In this document: positions 1-7,882 of the stretch, one piece after another | Numbering within the stretch: the first letter of the stretch is position 1 | Layout of the letters: each line of letters starts with the position of its first letter | DNA from: Zoogloeaceae bacterium | GTDB lineage: Bacteria > Pseudomonadota > Gammaproteobacteria > Burkholderiales > Rhodocyclaceae | Reading direction: 5' to 3' | Assembly (NCBI GenBank): GCA_031281985.1 | Contig: JAITEO010000160.1 | Location: 1-11,712, forward strand | Length of the DNA: 11,712 nt | The notes under the pieces: model-generated | Told to the model about the DNA's origin: nothing | Databases searched by the model: none | What the model saw: only the letters and a program-made list of their open reading frames with translations | Position numbers and translations under genes: made by a program

Positions 1-29
1 CTTCGCTTGCCCTTTTTTGCTATATAGAC

Positions 30-59
30 CGGCAAAAAGTAGGTTCTTACTTTTTGCCG
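30..59 (-). repeat. Perfect 12-bp inverted repeat after ftsZ; possible terminator or attenuator
   Basis: Bases 30-41 are the exact reverse complement of 48-59, separated by a 6-base loop (42-47). The structure starts 10 bases after the ftsZ stop, so the ftsZ mRNA can form a strong hairpin here. The stem has a GC-rich base, five A:U pairs in the middle and an AGTA/TACT top. It is not followed by a U-tract on either strand (the downstream minus-strand sequence is GTCTATATAGC). It is therefore not a textbook intrinsic terminator, although the U run inside the 3' arm leaves that open. It could equally be an mRNA-stabilising 3' end structure. The spacer 1-69 holds nothing else I can assign. Confidence 0.6.
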
Positions 60-69
60 TACAACAAAT

Positions 70-1239
70 TCAATCCGCCTGTTTGCGCAAAAAGGACGGA
101 ATGTCGTGCGTGGCGATGCCGCTGTTTTCCAGTGCGGCGATGGTGGCGCGGCGGCCTCCCCGGCGGACGGCGGCGGGGAGTTCCGAATCGAGCGAATCGC
201 CGAACTGATCGTGCGTGCCGGTGCGGATGACCGTAAACGCACCACTCCGATCGACGGATTCCTGCGCCGGCCCTTGCGTCGGCCCCAGGCCGGTCGCCAC
301 CACGGTGACGCGCAACTGGTCGTTCATGTTCTCGTCGTAGACCGCGCCGAAGATGATGTGCGCGTCCTCGGCGGCGAAATTCTCGATGGTCGCCATGACT
401 TCGGTGACTTCGCGCATGCGCAGGGAAGCGCGCGTAGCGGTGATATTGACCAGCACGCCGCGCGCGCCCGCGAGATTGACGCTTTCCAGAAGCGGAGAAG
501 CCACCGCCTGTTCCGCGGCGATGCGCGCGCGATCCTGGCCGCTGGCGGTGGCGGAACCCATCATCGCCCGTCCGGTTTCGCCCATCACGGTGCACACGTC
601 CTCGAAGTCGACATTGACCATGCCGTGATTGGTGACGATCTCGGAAATGCCGCCGACGGCGTTTTTCAGCACGTCGTCCGCCGCCCGGAAGCATTCGTCC
701 ACGGCCGCGTCCTCGCCCATGACTTCCTGGAGCTTGTCGTTCAGGATGACGATCAGCGAATCGACGTGTTGCGAAAACTCGACGATGCCCGCATCGGCGT
801 TCTTCATGCGCTTGCCGCCCTCGAAACGGAAGGGCTTGGAGACGACGCCCACGGTGAGCACGCCCATTTCCCGCGCCACTTCGGCCACGATGGGCGCGGC
901 GCCCGTGCCCGTGCCGCCGCCCATGCCGGCGGTGATGAAGACCATGCGCGCGCCTTCGAGGTGCCTGCGGATTTCCTCGCGGTGGCTTTCCGCCGCCGCC
1001 CGCCCCGCTTCCGGCTTGCCGCCCGCGCCCAGGGTGCCGAGCGCCAGCTTGCTCGTGGCGCGGCAGTTGCGCAACGCCTGCGCGTCCGTATTGGCAGCGA
1101 TGAATTCCACACCCTGCACGCCTTCGCGGATCATGTGATCGACGGCGTTGCCGCCCGCGCCCCCCACGCCAATCACCTTGATGATGGTATCCACCTGGAC
1201 ATTGGCTTCCGGTTCCTGTTTATCAATGATTTCAAACAT
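70..1239 (-). CDS. ftsZ: Cell division protein FtsZ (tubulin-like GTPase)
   Basis: Cytoplasmic GTPase that polymerises into the Z ring and recruits the divisome. At 389 residues it has 'GVGGAGGN' (24-31), the tubulin signature GGGTGTG (107-113), and the T7 catalytic loop 'NVDFEDV' (209-215), which supplies the Asp residues that activate GTP hydrolysis in the neighbouring subunit. The core ends near 319. A linker of about 60 residues follows, containing an RRGGRR basic patch, and then the C-terminal peptide 'DIPSFLRKQAD' that binds FtsA and other partners. A GTG at 1251 would add four residues, but the Shine-Dalgarno GGAGGT lies inside that extension and serves the ATG at 1239, so 1239 is the start. 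'VILNDKL' in place of the 'IPNDKL' common elsewhere is, from memory, normal for betaproteobacterial FtsZ. lpxC would be expected next but lies beyond the window. Confidence 0.98.
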   Translation of the reverse strand: MFEIIDKQEPEANVQVDTIIKVIGVGGAGGNAVDHMIREGVQGVEFIAANTDAQALRNCRATSKLALGTLGAGGKPEAGRAAAESHREEIRRHLEGARMVFITAGMGGGTGTGAAPIVAEVAREMGVLTVGVVSKPFRFEGGKRMKNADAGIVEFSQHVDSLIVILNDKLQEVMGEDAAVDECFRAADDVLKNAVGGISEIVTNHGMVNVDFEDVCTVMGETGRAMMGSATASGQDRARIAAEQAVASPLLESVNLAGARGVLVNITATRASLRMREVTEVMATIENFAAEDAHIIFGAVYDENMNDQLRVTVVATGLGPTQGPAQESVDRSGAFTVIRTGTHDQFGDSLDSELPAAVRRGGRRATIAALENSGIATHDIPSFLRKQAD

Positions 1240-1243
1240 CGCT

Positions 1244-1249
1244 ACCTCC
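1244..1249 (-). promoter_or_regulatory. ftsZ Shine-Dalgarno GGAGGT
   Basis: A GGAGGT sits 4 bases before the ATG at 1239. It overlaps the four-codon extension that would begin at the GTG at 1251, so it fixes the ftsZ start at 1239. It lies in the 39-bp ftsA-ftsZ spacer, so ftsZ has an independent, strong ribosome-binding site not embedded in the preceding gene. Confidence 0.85.
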
Positions 1250-1278
1250 ACTGTGCAAAAGTTAAAAAAATGAAAGGG

Positions 1279-2508
1279 TCAAAAATTCTTTCCGAACCAG
1301 GCGGTCAGATTGTTCCAGCTATCCCGCAGGGTGCGCTTCTTCTCGATTTTCAGGCCGCGGCGGCACTCTTCCTGCGCCACCATCAACAAACCGTAGGCGG
1401 TGGAAAAGCGCGCGTTGCGCACCACGTCCGAAAGTCCGCCCGAATACTTGGGCGTGGCCTGGCGCACCGACATGTGGAAAATTTCCTCGCCCAACTCGAC
1501 CATGCCCGGCATGAGCGAAGCGCCGCCCGTGATGACGATGCCGGAAGAGAGCACCTCTCCATAACCGGCGCGGACGATTTCCTTCAACACCTTCTCGTAG
1601 ATTTCCTCCACCCGCGCCTGAATCACGTTCGCCAGCGTATGCCTCGAAACCTTGCGCGGCGGACGCTCATCCACGCCGGGCACATCCAGGAAATCCTCCG
1701 GATCGGTAAGCTGCGCCAGGGCGCAGCCGTAGCGGCATTTGAGGTCTTCGGCGTCGCGCCGGGGCGTATGCAGCATCATGGCGATATCGGTGGTCACCAG
1801 ATCGCCCGCGTCCGGAATGACCGCCGTATGCCGGATCGCGCCGCGCGTCCAGATGGCGATGTCCGTGGTGCCGCCGCCGATATCCACCATGCACACGCCC
1901 AGATCCTTTTCGTCCTGCGAGAGCACCGCGTAGCTGGAAGCCAGCGGTTGCAGCACGATGTTGCTCACTTCCAGCCCGCAACGGCGCACGCACTTGATGA
2001 TGTTCTGGGCGGCGGAAATCGCGCCGGTGACGATATGCACCTTGACCTCCAGACGCATCCCGCTCATGCCGATGGGTTCGCGGATGCCGCCCTGGCCGTC
2101 GATGACGAATTCCTGCGGCAGGACATGCAATACCTCCTGATCGGTGGGCATGGGACGCGCGCGCGCGGTTTCCAGCGCCCGCGCCACATCGGGCGGGCTG
2201 ACTTCCTTGTCGGTAATCGCCACCATGCCGTCCGAATTGAAACTCTTGATGTGGCTGCCCGCGATGCCGGTATAGACCATTTCCACCTTGCAGTCCGCCA
2301 TCAATTCCGCTTCGGCGATGGCCCCGGAAATGGCGTCCACGGTTTCCTCGATATTCACCACCACGCCATTCTTCAGGCCGCGCGAATCGTGCATGCCCCT
2401 GCCGATGACGTTCAGTTCGCCTTCCACCGTCAATTCCGCCACCAGGGCGACGATCATGGAAGTGCCGATGTCCAGCGCGACGATCAGATCCTTGTTTTCC
2501 TTACTCAT
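1279..2508 (-). CDS. ftsA: Cell division protein FtsA (actin-like Z-ring membrane anchor)
   Basis: Cytoplasmic actin-fold ATPase that tethers FtsZ filaments to the inner membrane and recruits later divisome proteins. At 409 residues it carries the phosphate-binding motif 'DIGTS' (13-17), the FtsA-specific 1C region around 'GMHDSRGLKNGVVVNI' (38-53), a second phosphate motif 'DIGGGTTD' (209-216) and 'VITGGASLMPGM' near residue 330. The C-terminus (395-409) contains 'SWNNLTAWFGKNF', matching the amphipathic membrane-targeting helix expected for FtsA. The open frame extends to 2562, but the ATG at 2508 ('MSKENKDLIVALDIG') is chosen because GGAGG lies 8 bases before it and the N-terminus then matches the family. 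It overlaps ftsQ by 8 bp. The TGA is followed by a 39-bp AT-rich spacer to ftsZ. Confidence 0.97.
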   Translation of the reverse strand: MSKENKDLIVALDIGTSMIVALVAELTVEGELNVIGRGMHDSRGLKNGVVVNIEETVDAISGAIAEAELMADCKVEMVYTGIAGSHIKSFNSDGMVAITDKEVSPPDVARALETARARPMPTDQEVLHVLPQEFVIDGQGGIREPIGMSGMRLEVKVHIVTGAISAAQNIIKCVRRCGLEVSNIVLQPLASSYAVLSQDEKDLGVCMVDIGGGTTDIAIWTRGAIRHTAVIPDAGDLVTTDIAMMLHTPRRDAEDLKCRYGCALAQLTDPEDFLDVPGVDERPPRKVSRHTLANVIQARVEEIYEKVLKEIVRAGYGEVLSSGIVITGGASLMPGMVELGEEIFHMSVRQATPKYSGGLSDVVRNARFSTAYGLLMVAQEECRRGLKIEKKRTLRDSWNNLTAWFGKNF

Positions 2509-3268
2509 CTTCCCAGCCTCCGTTTGCCGTCCGCACGCCCGCCGGATACAGGGCGAAGCCATTGGGATAGCGCAGATCCACGATGCGCGCGGGCGGCGTC
2601 CGCCCCGCCACCACGGATGGATACAGGTCGATGAAGCGTTGCAGCCGCCAGGTGAGCGAAGAACGCTCCCGTTCCCTTCCCAACTTCAATTGCATCCTGT
2701 TGGCAAGCTCCATTTCCAGCGCCTGCCGCGCCGAAAGCCGCAACGCCACCGGCACGAGGGAAACCCGCGCCAGAAGCCGCGCGCTCTCCCCATAGCGCCG
2801 CAGCAAGAAGGCGGCGCTGCCCGGCGGCCCGGAAAGGCGCGGCAAGGAGAATTTGCCGCCTTCCGGCAAATCGGGCGGATTGGCGGCAAAAACTTCCCCC
2901 TGCACATTGACCCACTCGTTGCCCGAATCGCCCCAATGGGCGCTGACTTCCTGTTCCTCCAGCACGACTTCCAGCCGATCCGGCCAGACCCGGCGCACGC
3001 GGGCGCGCCGCACCCAGGGCAGGCGCTCCAGCGCCTCGCGCACGTTCTCCGTCGAAAGGCCGAAAAAGTTGCCGCGCAAACGCCCGGCAAGCGCCTCCTC
3101 CAGTTCCCGCGCCGCCACGAAGCGCAAGGGATCGGCAAACTCCACCACGCGCACCGGCGCAAACGGCATGCGCAGGAGCGCGATCACCGGCAGCGCCAGC
3201 AATATCGCCCATCCAGCGGCAAACAGTATGTCCGCCAGCAAATTGAGTACCCTGGGTTGGTGCCACAT
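2501..3268 (-). CDS. ftsQ: Cell division protein FtsQ (POTRA-domain divisome protein)
   Basis: Bitopic inner-membrane protein that links early and late divisome components by binding FtsB/FtsL in the periplasm. At 255 residues it shows a short cytoplasmic N-terminus, one hydrophobic segment at about 8-33 ('LLADILFAAGWAILLALPVI'), then a POTRA-like region at about 36-110 with 'LPWVRRARVRRVWPDRLEVVLEEQ', a hallmark FtsQ stretch. The beta domain ends in 'IVDLRYPNGFALYP'. The ATG at 3268 follows a modest GAGAAAG 5 bases upstream. A competing ATG at 3272 is in another frame whose product resembles no family. The stop lies 8 bp inside ftsA, so the ftsA ribosome-binding site is within the ftsQ 3' end, suggesting coupling. 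Sequence conservation in FtsQ is generally low; the assignment combines domain order, the two motifs and the position between ddl and ftsA. Confidence 0.93.
   Translation of the reverse strand: MWHQPRVLNLLADILFAAGWAILLALPVIALLRMPFAPVRVVEFADPLRFVAARELEEALAGRLRGNFFGLSTENVREALERLPWVRRARVRRVWPDRLEVVLEEQEVSAHWGDSGNEWVNVQGEVFAANPPDLPEGGKFSLPRLSGPPGSAAFLLRRYGESARLLARVSLVPVALRLSARQALEMELANRMQLKLGRERERSSLTWRLQRFIDLYPSVVAGRTPPARIVDLRYPNGFALYPAGVRTANGGWEDE
2517..2521 (-). promoter_or_regulatory. ftsA Shine-Dalgarno GGAGG within ftsQ
   Basis: GGAGG lies 8 bases before the ATG at 2508, inside the last codons of ftsQ. It decides against the longer in-frame start at 2562. Confidence 0.8.
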
Positions 3269-3304
3269 TCATTCTTTCTCGAAAATCCTCAAAATTCCGT
3301 TTAA

Positions 3305-4216
3305 TCAAACAGTTCCACTGCTTTCTTGATAAAGCACTTTTAATACCAGCTCTTCATAACTGATTCCAGCGGCTTTCGCCGCCATAGGCACCAGCGAATG
3401 CGAGGTCATGCCGGGCGAGGTGTTGATCTCCAGGAAATGGTGCGCGCCCGTCGTATCCAGAAGCACGTCGATGCGGCTCCAGCCCTTGCCGCCCAGGATG
3501 CGAAAAGCCTTCTTCGCCGCTTCCTGGATCTCCTTTTCCTTTTCCGGCGCGAGATCGCAGGGACAGAGGTAGCGGGTATCGTCGCGCAGGTACTTGGCGT
3601 CGTAATCGTAGAATGCCGTGTTCGGCTCGATTTTCACCATCGGCAGGGCGGCATCGCCCAGGAGCGCCACCGTGTATTCGCCGCCCAGGATGCCCGCCTC
3701 GGCCATCACCAGCGCGTCATGTTTCCTGGCCGCGGCATAGGCCGCCGGCAATTCGCCCGCCTTTTTCACCATCGTGACGCCCACCGACGAGCCTTCGCGC
3801 ACCGGCTTGACGAACAACGGCAGCCCCAGGCGCGCTTCCACGGCGGCAAAATCCGTGGCTTCCTCCAGCAAGACGTAGTCGGGCACGGGCAGACCCGCCG
3901 CGCGCCAGAGGAGCTTGCTGCGCAACTTGTCCATGCCCACGGCACAGGTCATGACGCCGGGGCCGGTATAGGGGATCCCCATGAGTTCGAGCATCCCCTG
4001 TATCGTGCCGTCCTCGCCATGCCGTCCGTGCAGGGCGATGAACACGCGGTCGTAGCGCCGCAGGTTTTCCAGCGATTCCTCCGCCGGATCGAAGGGATGC
4101 GCGTCCACCCCCTGACGCCGCAAGGCCGCCAGCACGCCCGCGCCGCTTTTCAGGGAAACCTCGCGCTCGGCGGAAGTCCCGCCCAGAAGCACCGCCACTT
4201 TGTCAGGATTCTTCAT
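3305..4216 (-). CDS. ddl: D-alanine--D-alanine ligase (DdlB type)
   Basis: Cytoplasmic ATP-grasp enzyme that joins two D-alanines; the dipeptide is the MurF substrate. At 303 residues it is close to the 306 of E. coli DdlB. Seen: '[14 protein letters not shown]' with the catalytic-type Glu at 17, '[17 protein letters not shown]' (61-77), the ATP-grasp loop 'EGSSVGV' (141-147), the omega-loop region '[15 protein letters not shown]' (202-216) and the metal/substrate segment '[10 protein letters not shown]' (262-271). Tyr in the omega loop suggests D-Ala-D-Ala rather than the D-Ala-D-Lac specificity of VanA-type enzymes. The ATG at 4216 overlaps the murC stop (ATGA). Its own Shine-Dalgarno is weak (GGAAAA), so translation probably relies on coupling to murC. 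It is followed by one of the longer spacers of the cluster, 36 bp to ftsQ. The ddlB name is inferred from cluster position. Confidence 0.96.
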   Translation of the reverse strand: MKNPDKVAVLLGGTSAEREVSLKSGAGVLAALRRQGVDAHPFDPAEESLENLRRYDRVFIALHGRHGEDGTIQGMLELMGIPYTGPGVMTCAVGMDKLRSKLLWRAAGLPVPDYVLLEEATDFAAVEARLGLPLFVKPVREGSSVGVTMVKKAGELPAAYAAARKHDALVMAEAGILGGEYTVALLGDAALPMVKIEPNTAFYDYDAKYLRDDTRYLCPCDLAPEKEKEIQEAAKKAFRILGGKGWSRIDVLLDTTGAHHFLEINTSPGMTSHSLVPMAAKAAGISYEELVLKVLYQESSGTV

Positions 4217-5646
4217 GGTTTTTCCGCCGCGCCGGATAATGACAATGGATTCATGAAACAGATTTTTTCCGCCACGATGTCGATGGAACCCGCGCCCATG
4301 GTCAGCACCACATCGCCATCCTGCGCCGCCTCGACGACCCGTTCCGGCAAATCCGCCAGTTGCTCGACGAACACCGGCTCCACCTTGCCCGCCACCCGCA
4401 CGGCGCGGGCAAGGCTGCGGCCATCGGCGGCGACGATCGGCGCTTCGCCCGCCGCGTAGACCTCGGTGAGAAACAGCGCGTCGACGCCAGAGAGCACCGT
4501 GACGAAATCCTCGAAGCAGTCGCGGGTGCGGGTATAGCGGTGCGGCTGGAAGGCCACCAGCAGGCGTCTGCCGGGAAAGGCGGCGCGCGCGGCGGCCAGT
4601 GTCGCCGCCATCTCCGCCGGATGATGACCATAGTCATCGACCAGCGTGAAACTGCCGCCGCCCTTTTCCTCGCCAATGGCAAAATCGCCGTAGCGTTGAA
4701 AGCGCCGTCCCACGCCCTTGAATTCCGTCAGCGCGCGCACGATGGCCGCGTCGCCCACCTGCACTTCACTGGCAACGCCGATTGCCGCCAGCGCGTTCAA
4801 TACATTGTGCACCCCCGGCAGGTTGAGGGTGATCGGCAAGCGCGAAGTCCGGCCATTTACGCGCACGACATCGAAATGCATGCGGCCGCCTTCGGCGCGG
4901 ATGTTTTCGGCGTAGAGATTGGCCTCGGATGTGAGGCCGTAGCGCACCACCTGGCGGGAAACCCGCGGCAGAATCGCGCGCACGTTCGGATCGTCCTGGC
5001 AGAGCACCGCCACGCCATAGAAGGGCAGGCGATTCAGGAATTCCACGAACGCCTGTTGCAGGCGGGAAAAATCGTGCCCATAGGTATCCATGTGATCGGC
5101 GTCGATATTGGTGACGACGGAAATGACCGGGTTCAGGTAGAGAAAGGAAGCGTCCGACTCATCGGCCTCGGCGACGAGGAAATCGCCACGTCCCATGCGC
5201 GCGTTCGCGCCCGCCGCGTTCAGCCTGCCGCCGATGACGAAGGTCGGGTCGAGTCCGCCTTCCGCCAGGATGCTGGCGACCAGGCTGGTGGTAGTGGTCT
5301 TGCCATGCGTCCCGGCAATGGCGATGCCCTGTTTCAGGCGCATCAGTTCCGCCAGCATCAGGGCGCGGGGGACGACGGGAATATCCGCGCGCTGCGCGGC
5401 TTCCACTTCCGGGTTGTCCGCCTTGACGGCGGTGGAAGTGACCACGGCATGCGCGCCGGTGATGTTTGCTGCTGCATGCCCGATGTGAATGCGCATCCCC
5501 TTCTCTTCCAGCCGCCGGGTCACGGCGGAAGCCTTGAGATCGGAGCCGGAAACCGTATAGTCCAGATTGAACAGCACCTCGGCGATGCCGCTCATGCCGG
5601 AACCGCCGATACCGACGAAGTGGATGTGTTTGACCTTGTGTTTCAT
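4213..5646 (-). CDS. murC: UDP-N-acetylmuramate--L-alanine ligase MurC
   Basis: Cytoplasmic ATP-dependent ligase that attaches L-alanine to UDP-MurNAc, the first amino-acid addition of peptidoglycan precursor synthesis. At 477 residues it has the N-terminal nucleotide-binding 'GIGGSGMSG' (12-20), P-loop GTHGKTTTT (112-120), '[10 protein letters not shown]', '[10 protein letters not shown]', the HN motif in '[13 protein letters not shown]', '[11 protein letters not shown]' (336-346) and 'FQPHRYTRT' (366-374). Two in-frame ATGs are possible, at 5655 ('MRGMKHK') and 5646 ('[10 protein letters not shown]'). I choose 5646: a GAGGA sits 9 bases upstream of it but directly abuts the first ATG, and 5646 gives the same ATGA overlap with murG as seen at neighbouring junctions. 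The stop overlaps the ddl start by 4 bp. The absence of murB after murC fits beta/gammaproteobacterial gene order. Confidence 0.96.
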   Translation of the reverse strand: MKHKVKHIHFVGIGGSGMSGIAEVLFNLDYTVSGSDLKASAVTRRLEEKGMRIHIGHAAANITGAHAVVTSTAVKADNPEVEAAQRADIPVVPRALMLAELMRLKQGIAIAGTHGKTTTTSLVASILAEGGLDPTFVIGGRLNAAGANARMGRGDFLVAEADESDASFLYLNPVISVVTNIDADHMDTYGHDFSRLQQAFVEFLNRLPFYGVAVLCQDDPNVRAILPRVSRQVVRYGLTSEANLYAENIRAEGGRMHFDVVRVNGRTSRLPITLNLPGVHNVLNALAAIGVASEVQVGDAAIVRALTEFKGVGRRFQRYGDFAIGEEKGGGSFTLVDDYGHHPAEMAATLAAARAAFPGRRLLVAFQPHRYTRTRDCFEDFVTVLSGVDALFLTEVYAAGEAPIVAADGRSLARAVRVAGKVEPVFVEQLADLPERVVEAAQDGDVVLTMGAGSIDIVAEKICFMNPLSLSGAAEKP

Positions 5647-6710
5647 GCCACGCATTCCTCTACATGGCGCACGACCGCCATCGTCGCGTCGGGACGAGCC
5701 AGCGTGCGGGATTTTTTCGCCATTTCCAGCAATTGACCACGGCTGTAGTTGCCTATCAGCGCCACGGATTCCGGCGTCAGGCGCTCCTGCGGCAAAAGGA
5801 TGCCGCCGCCCGCCAGGGTGAGAAAGCGGGCGTTGTGCGTCTGATGGTCATCCACCGCCTGCGGGAAAGGCACCAGAATCGCGGGCACGCCGACAATCGC
5901 CAGTTCCGCGATGGTGAGCGCCCCGGCGCGGCAGATCACCAGATCCGCCCAGGCGTAAGCGCCCGCCATATCCTCGATGAAACTGACGCAGTGCGCCTCG
6001 ACGCCCGCGGCGGCATAGTTGGCCTGCAAGGCTTCCAGATGCTGTTCGCCCGCCTGGTGCACCACTTCCGGACGCAGTCCCGCGGGCATTAGCGCCAGTC
6101 CCTGCGGGATGACCGCGTTCAACGCCTGCGCGCCCAGGCTGCCGCCCACCACCAGCAATTTGAGCGCCCCCTCGCGTCCGGCAAGGCGCGCTTCCGGCGG
6201 CGGGGTCGACGCAATGTCGGCGCGTACCGGATTGCCCACCCAGACGCCCCGGCGCAGGACATCCGGAAAGCCGGTCAGCACTCGCTTCGCCAGCCAGGAC
6301 AGGACGCGGTTCGCCAACCCGGCGATGGCGTTCTGTTCGTGGATGATAGAGGGAATGCCCAGCACCCAGGCCATGAGCGCGCCGGGAAAGCTGATATAGC
6401 CGCCCATGCCCAACACCACATCGGGACGGACGCGGCGGATTTCCCTTGCCGCCCGCCAGCAGGCGCGCGCCAGATTGACGGGCAGCAGCAATTTGCGCAT
6501 CAGCCCCTTGCCGCGCAGGGCGGCAAAGCGCACATAGACCATCTCGAAGCCCTGCGCCGGCGCCAGGCGCGCTTCCATGCCTTCGGGATTGCCCAGCCAG
6601 AACACCCGCCAACCGGCCTCGCGCAGGGCAAGCGCCACCGCCAGCGCCGGGAAGATGTGTCCGCCCGTGCCGCCCGCCATGATCAGGACGGTCCTTTGCG
6701 CCGCGCTCAT
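5643..6710 (-). CDS. murG: Undecaprenyl-PP-MurNAc-pentapeptide-UDP-GlcNAc GlcNAc transferase MurG
   Basis: Peripheral inner-membrane GT-B glycosyltransferase that adds GlcNAc from UDP-GlcNAc to lipid I, producing lipid II. At 355 residues it matches the family length. The N-terminal acceptor domain carries the GGTGGH loop (13-18), '[15 protein letters not shown]' and '[14 protein letters not shown]'. The C-terminal donor domain carries '[12 protein letters not shown]', '[12 protein letters not shown]' (260-271) with Glu at 269, a position equivalent to the E. coli UDP-GlcNAc-binding Glu, and '[14 protein letters not shown]'. The frame extends far upstream into ftsW. The ATG at 6710 ('[14 protein letters not shown]') is chosen because it places GGTGGH at its usual distance, has GGAGG 6 bases upstream, and forms an ATGA overlap with the ftsW stop. 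The stop overlaps murC in the same way. Nothing unusual is seen. Confidence 0.97.
   Translation of the reverse strand: MSAAQRTVLIMAGGTGGHIFPALAVALALREAGWRVFWLGNPEGMEARLAPAQGFEMVYVRFAALRGKGLMRKLLLPVNLARACWRAAREIRRVRPDVVLGMGGYISFPGALMAWVLGIPSIIHEQNAIAGLANRVLSWLAKRVLTGFPDVLRRGVWVGNPVRADIASTPPPEARLAGREGALKLLVVGGSLGAQALNAVIPQGLALMPAGLRPEVVHQAGEQHLEALQANYAAAGVEAHCVSFIEDMAGAYAWADLVICRAGALTIAELAIVGVPAILVPFPQAVDDHQTHNARFLTLAGGGILLPQERLTPESVALIGNYSRGQLLEMAKKSRTLARPDATMAVVRHVEECVA
5656..5660 (-). promoter_or_regulatory. murC Shine-Dalgarno GAGGA within murG
   Basis: GAGGA lies 9 bases before the ATG at 5646 but directly abuts the alternative ATG at 5655. It therefore supports 5646 as the murC start. 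It is embedded in the 3' end of murG. Confidence 0.7.
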
Positions 6711-7882
6711 GACGCGCCTCCCCGCATGAGCTGGCGATTGCCCCAATCCACGCGCAACAGGATGCCGAAGGCAATGCAGTTGGCGACGATGCCGGAACCG
6801 CCGAAACTCATCAGCGGCAGGGTCAAACCCTTGGTGGGCAGGATGCCGACATTGACGCCCATGTTGATGAAACTCTGCACGCCAAACCAGATGCCGATGC
6901 CCATCGTCACCAGCGCCGGATAGATGCGGTTCAGTTGCACGCACTGGCGTCCCACGGCAAAGATGCGATGCACCAGGAGCGCGAACAGACAGACCACCAC
7001 CAGCACGCCGACGAAGCCCAGTTCCTCGGCAATGATGGCGAGCAGAAAATCCGTATGCGCCTCCGGCAGATAGAAGAGCTTCTGTATGCTCGCGCCCAGC
7101 CCCACGCCGAACCATTCTCCCCGCCCGAAGGCGATCTCGGATTGCGTCAGTTGATAGCCCTTGCCAAACGGGTCGCGCCAGGGGTTGAAGAAGCTGAACA
7201 TGCGCTCCAGGCGATACGGCTCGATGATGATCAACACGGCGAACGTCACCAGGAGACAGACGAACAACACGGCAAAGAGCCGCATCTTCATGCCCGCGAG
7301 AAAGAGGATGCTCATGGCGATGGTGACGATGATCACCAGCGCGCCGAAATCCGGCTCCTTCAACAGCAGCCAGCCGACCAGGATCATGACGCTCGCCATC
7401 GGCAGGAAGGCGCGCTTCACGTCATGCATGAGATTCATCTTGCGCACGGCATAGTCGGCGGCATAGAGCACGACGAAGAGCTTCATCAGTTCGGACGCCT
7501 GCAGATTCAGCATGCCCAGCGATATCCAGCGCCGCGCGCCATTGACTTCCCGTCCCACGCCGGGGAGGAGCACGATGATCAACAGCGTCACGCCCAGCAG
7601 GAACAGCCAGGGCGCGGCCTTCTGCCAGGTCTTCATCGGCGCGAGGAACGCCGCCGCGCCGCAGATGAGACCGATGACCAGGAAACTGCCATGCCGCAAA
7701 AGAAAATAGCCGGGATAACCAAAGGCGCGATGCCCCTCGGCATAGGCAATGGAGGCGGAATAGACCATCACCAGGCCAAAGCACAACAGCATCAGCCCGC
7801 TCCAGAACAGCGCCGGATCGATTTCATACACCGGACGGCGGCTGGCGACCTCGCCGGAGAGATGCAGGGAAACCGGAATCAT
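6707..7882 (-). CDS. ftsW: Septal peptidoglycan glycosyltransferase FtsW (SEDS family)
   Basis: Multi-pass inner-membrane SEDS protein that polymerises lipid II into glycan strands at the division septum, working with the transpeptidase FtsI (normally encoded earlier in the cluster, outside this window). At 391 residues it has about ten hydrophobic segments, the first near residues 24-44. Conserved stretches seen: 'EPDFG' carrying the Asp expected in the SEDS active site, 'NPWRDPFGKGYQLTQSEIAF', 'YLPEAHTDFLLAIIAEELG' (271-289) and 'PTKGLTLPLMSFGGSG' (349-364). The ATG at 7882 was chosen because the longer open frame runs back into murD, 'MIPVSLHLS' starts shortly before the first helix, and a GGAGG lies 8 bases upstream. 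It overlaps murD and murG by 4 bp each (ATGA). The septal partner role is inferred from family and position. RodA is the alternative SEDS paralogue, but the location between murD and murG favours FtsW. Confidence 0.96.
   Translation of the reverse strand: MIPVSLHLSGEVASRRPVYEIDPALFWSGLMLLCFGLVMVYSASIAYAEGHRAFGYPGYFLLRHGSFLVIGLICGAAAFLAPMKTWQKAAPWLFLLGVTLLIIVLLPGVGREVNGARRWISLGMLNLQASELMKLFVVLYAADYAVRKMNLMHDVKRAFLPMASVMILVGWLLLKEPDFGALVIIVTIAMSILFLAGMKMRLFAVLFVCLLVTFAVLIIIEPYRLERMFSFFNPWRDPFGKGYQLTQSEIAFGRGEWFGVGLGASIQKLFYLPEAHTDFLLAIIAEELGFVGVLVVVCLFALLVHRIFAVGRQCVQLNRIYPALVTMGIGIWFGVQSFINMGVNVGILPTKGLTLPLMSFGGSGIVANCIAFGILLRVDWGNRQLMRGGAS
6717..6721 (-). promoter_or_regulatory. murG Shine-Dalgarno GGAGG within ftsW
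   Basis: GGAGG lies 6 bases before the ATG at 6710, inside the last codons of ftsW (the 'RGGAS' end). It selects 6710 as the start out of a frame that is open for over 400 bases further upstream. Confidence 0.8.

Noticed and set aside
20..27. CTATATAG palindrome that could be a -10 element for the next gene.
   Set aside because: No -35-like hexamer lies 16-18 bases upstream on the minus strand, and on the plus strand the required position is outside the window. An 8-base AT palindrome is weak evidence alone.
1277..1282. TTGACC on the minus strand at the end of ftsA, resembling a sigma-70 -35 box before ftsZ.
   Set aside because: At 15-18 bases downstream there is no acceptable -10 element (TTTGCA at 17). 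The nearest TATAAT-like match, TTTAAC, is only 10 bases away.
106..2634. An 842-codon open frame on the plus strand opposite ftsZ and ftsA.
   Set aside because: It is antisense to two fully conserved genes. Its product is an unnatural His/Arg/Ala/Asp-rich string with no recognisable domain. Long antisense frames are expected where GC-biased third codon positions remove stops from the opposite strand.
2505..3308. A minus-strand open frame of 267 codons in another phase over ftsQ, with an ATG at 3272 just before the ftsQ ATG.
   Set aside because: The product is Gly/Arg/Ala-rich without domains. The overlapping frame encodes a transmembrane segment and FtsQ motifs, so ftsQ is the real gene.
4213..4216. 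Possible loss of murB between murC and ddl.
   Set aside because: The murC-ddl junction is a tight ATGA overlap with no remnant. Absence of murB here is the normal beta/gammaproteobacterial arrangement, so it is not a deletion.
4360..5736. A 458-codon plus-strand open frame opposite murC.
   Set aside because: It is an antisense shadow of murC with the same compositional signature and no conserved motif.
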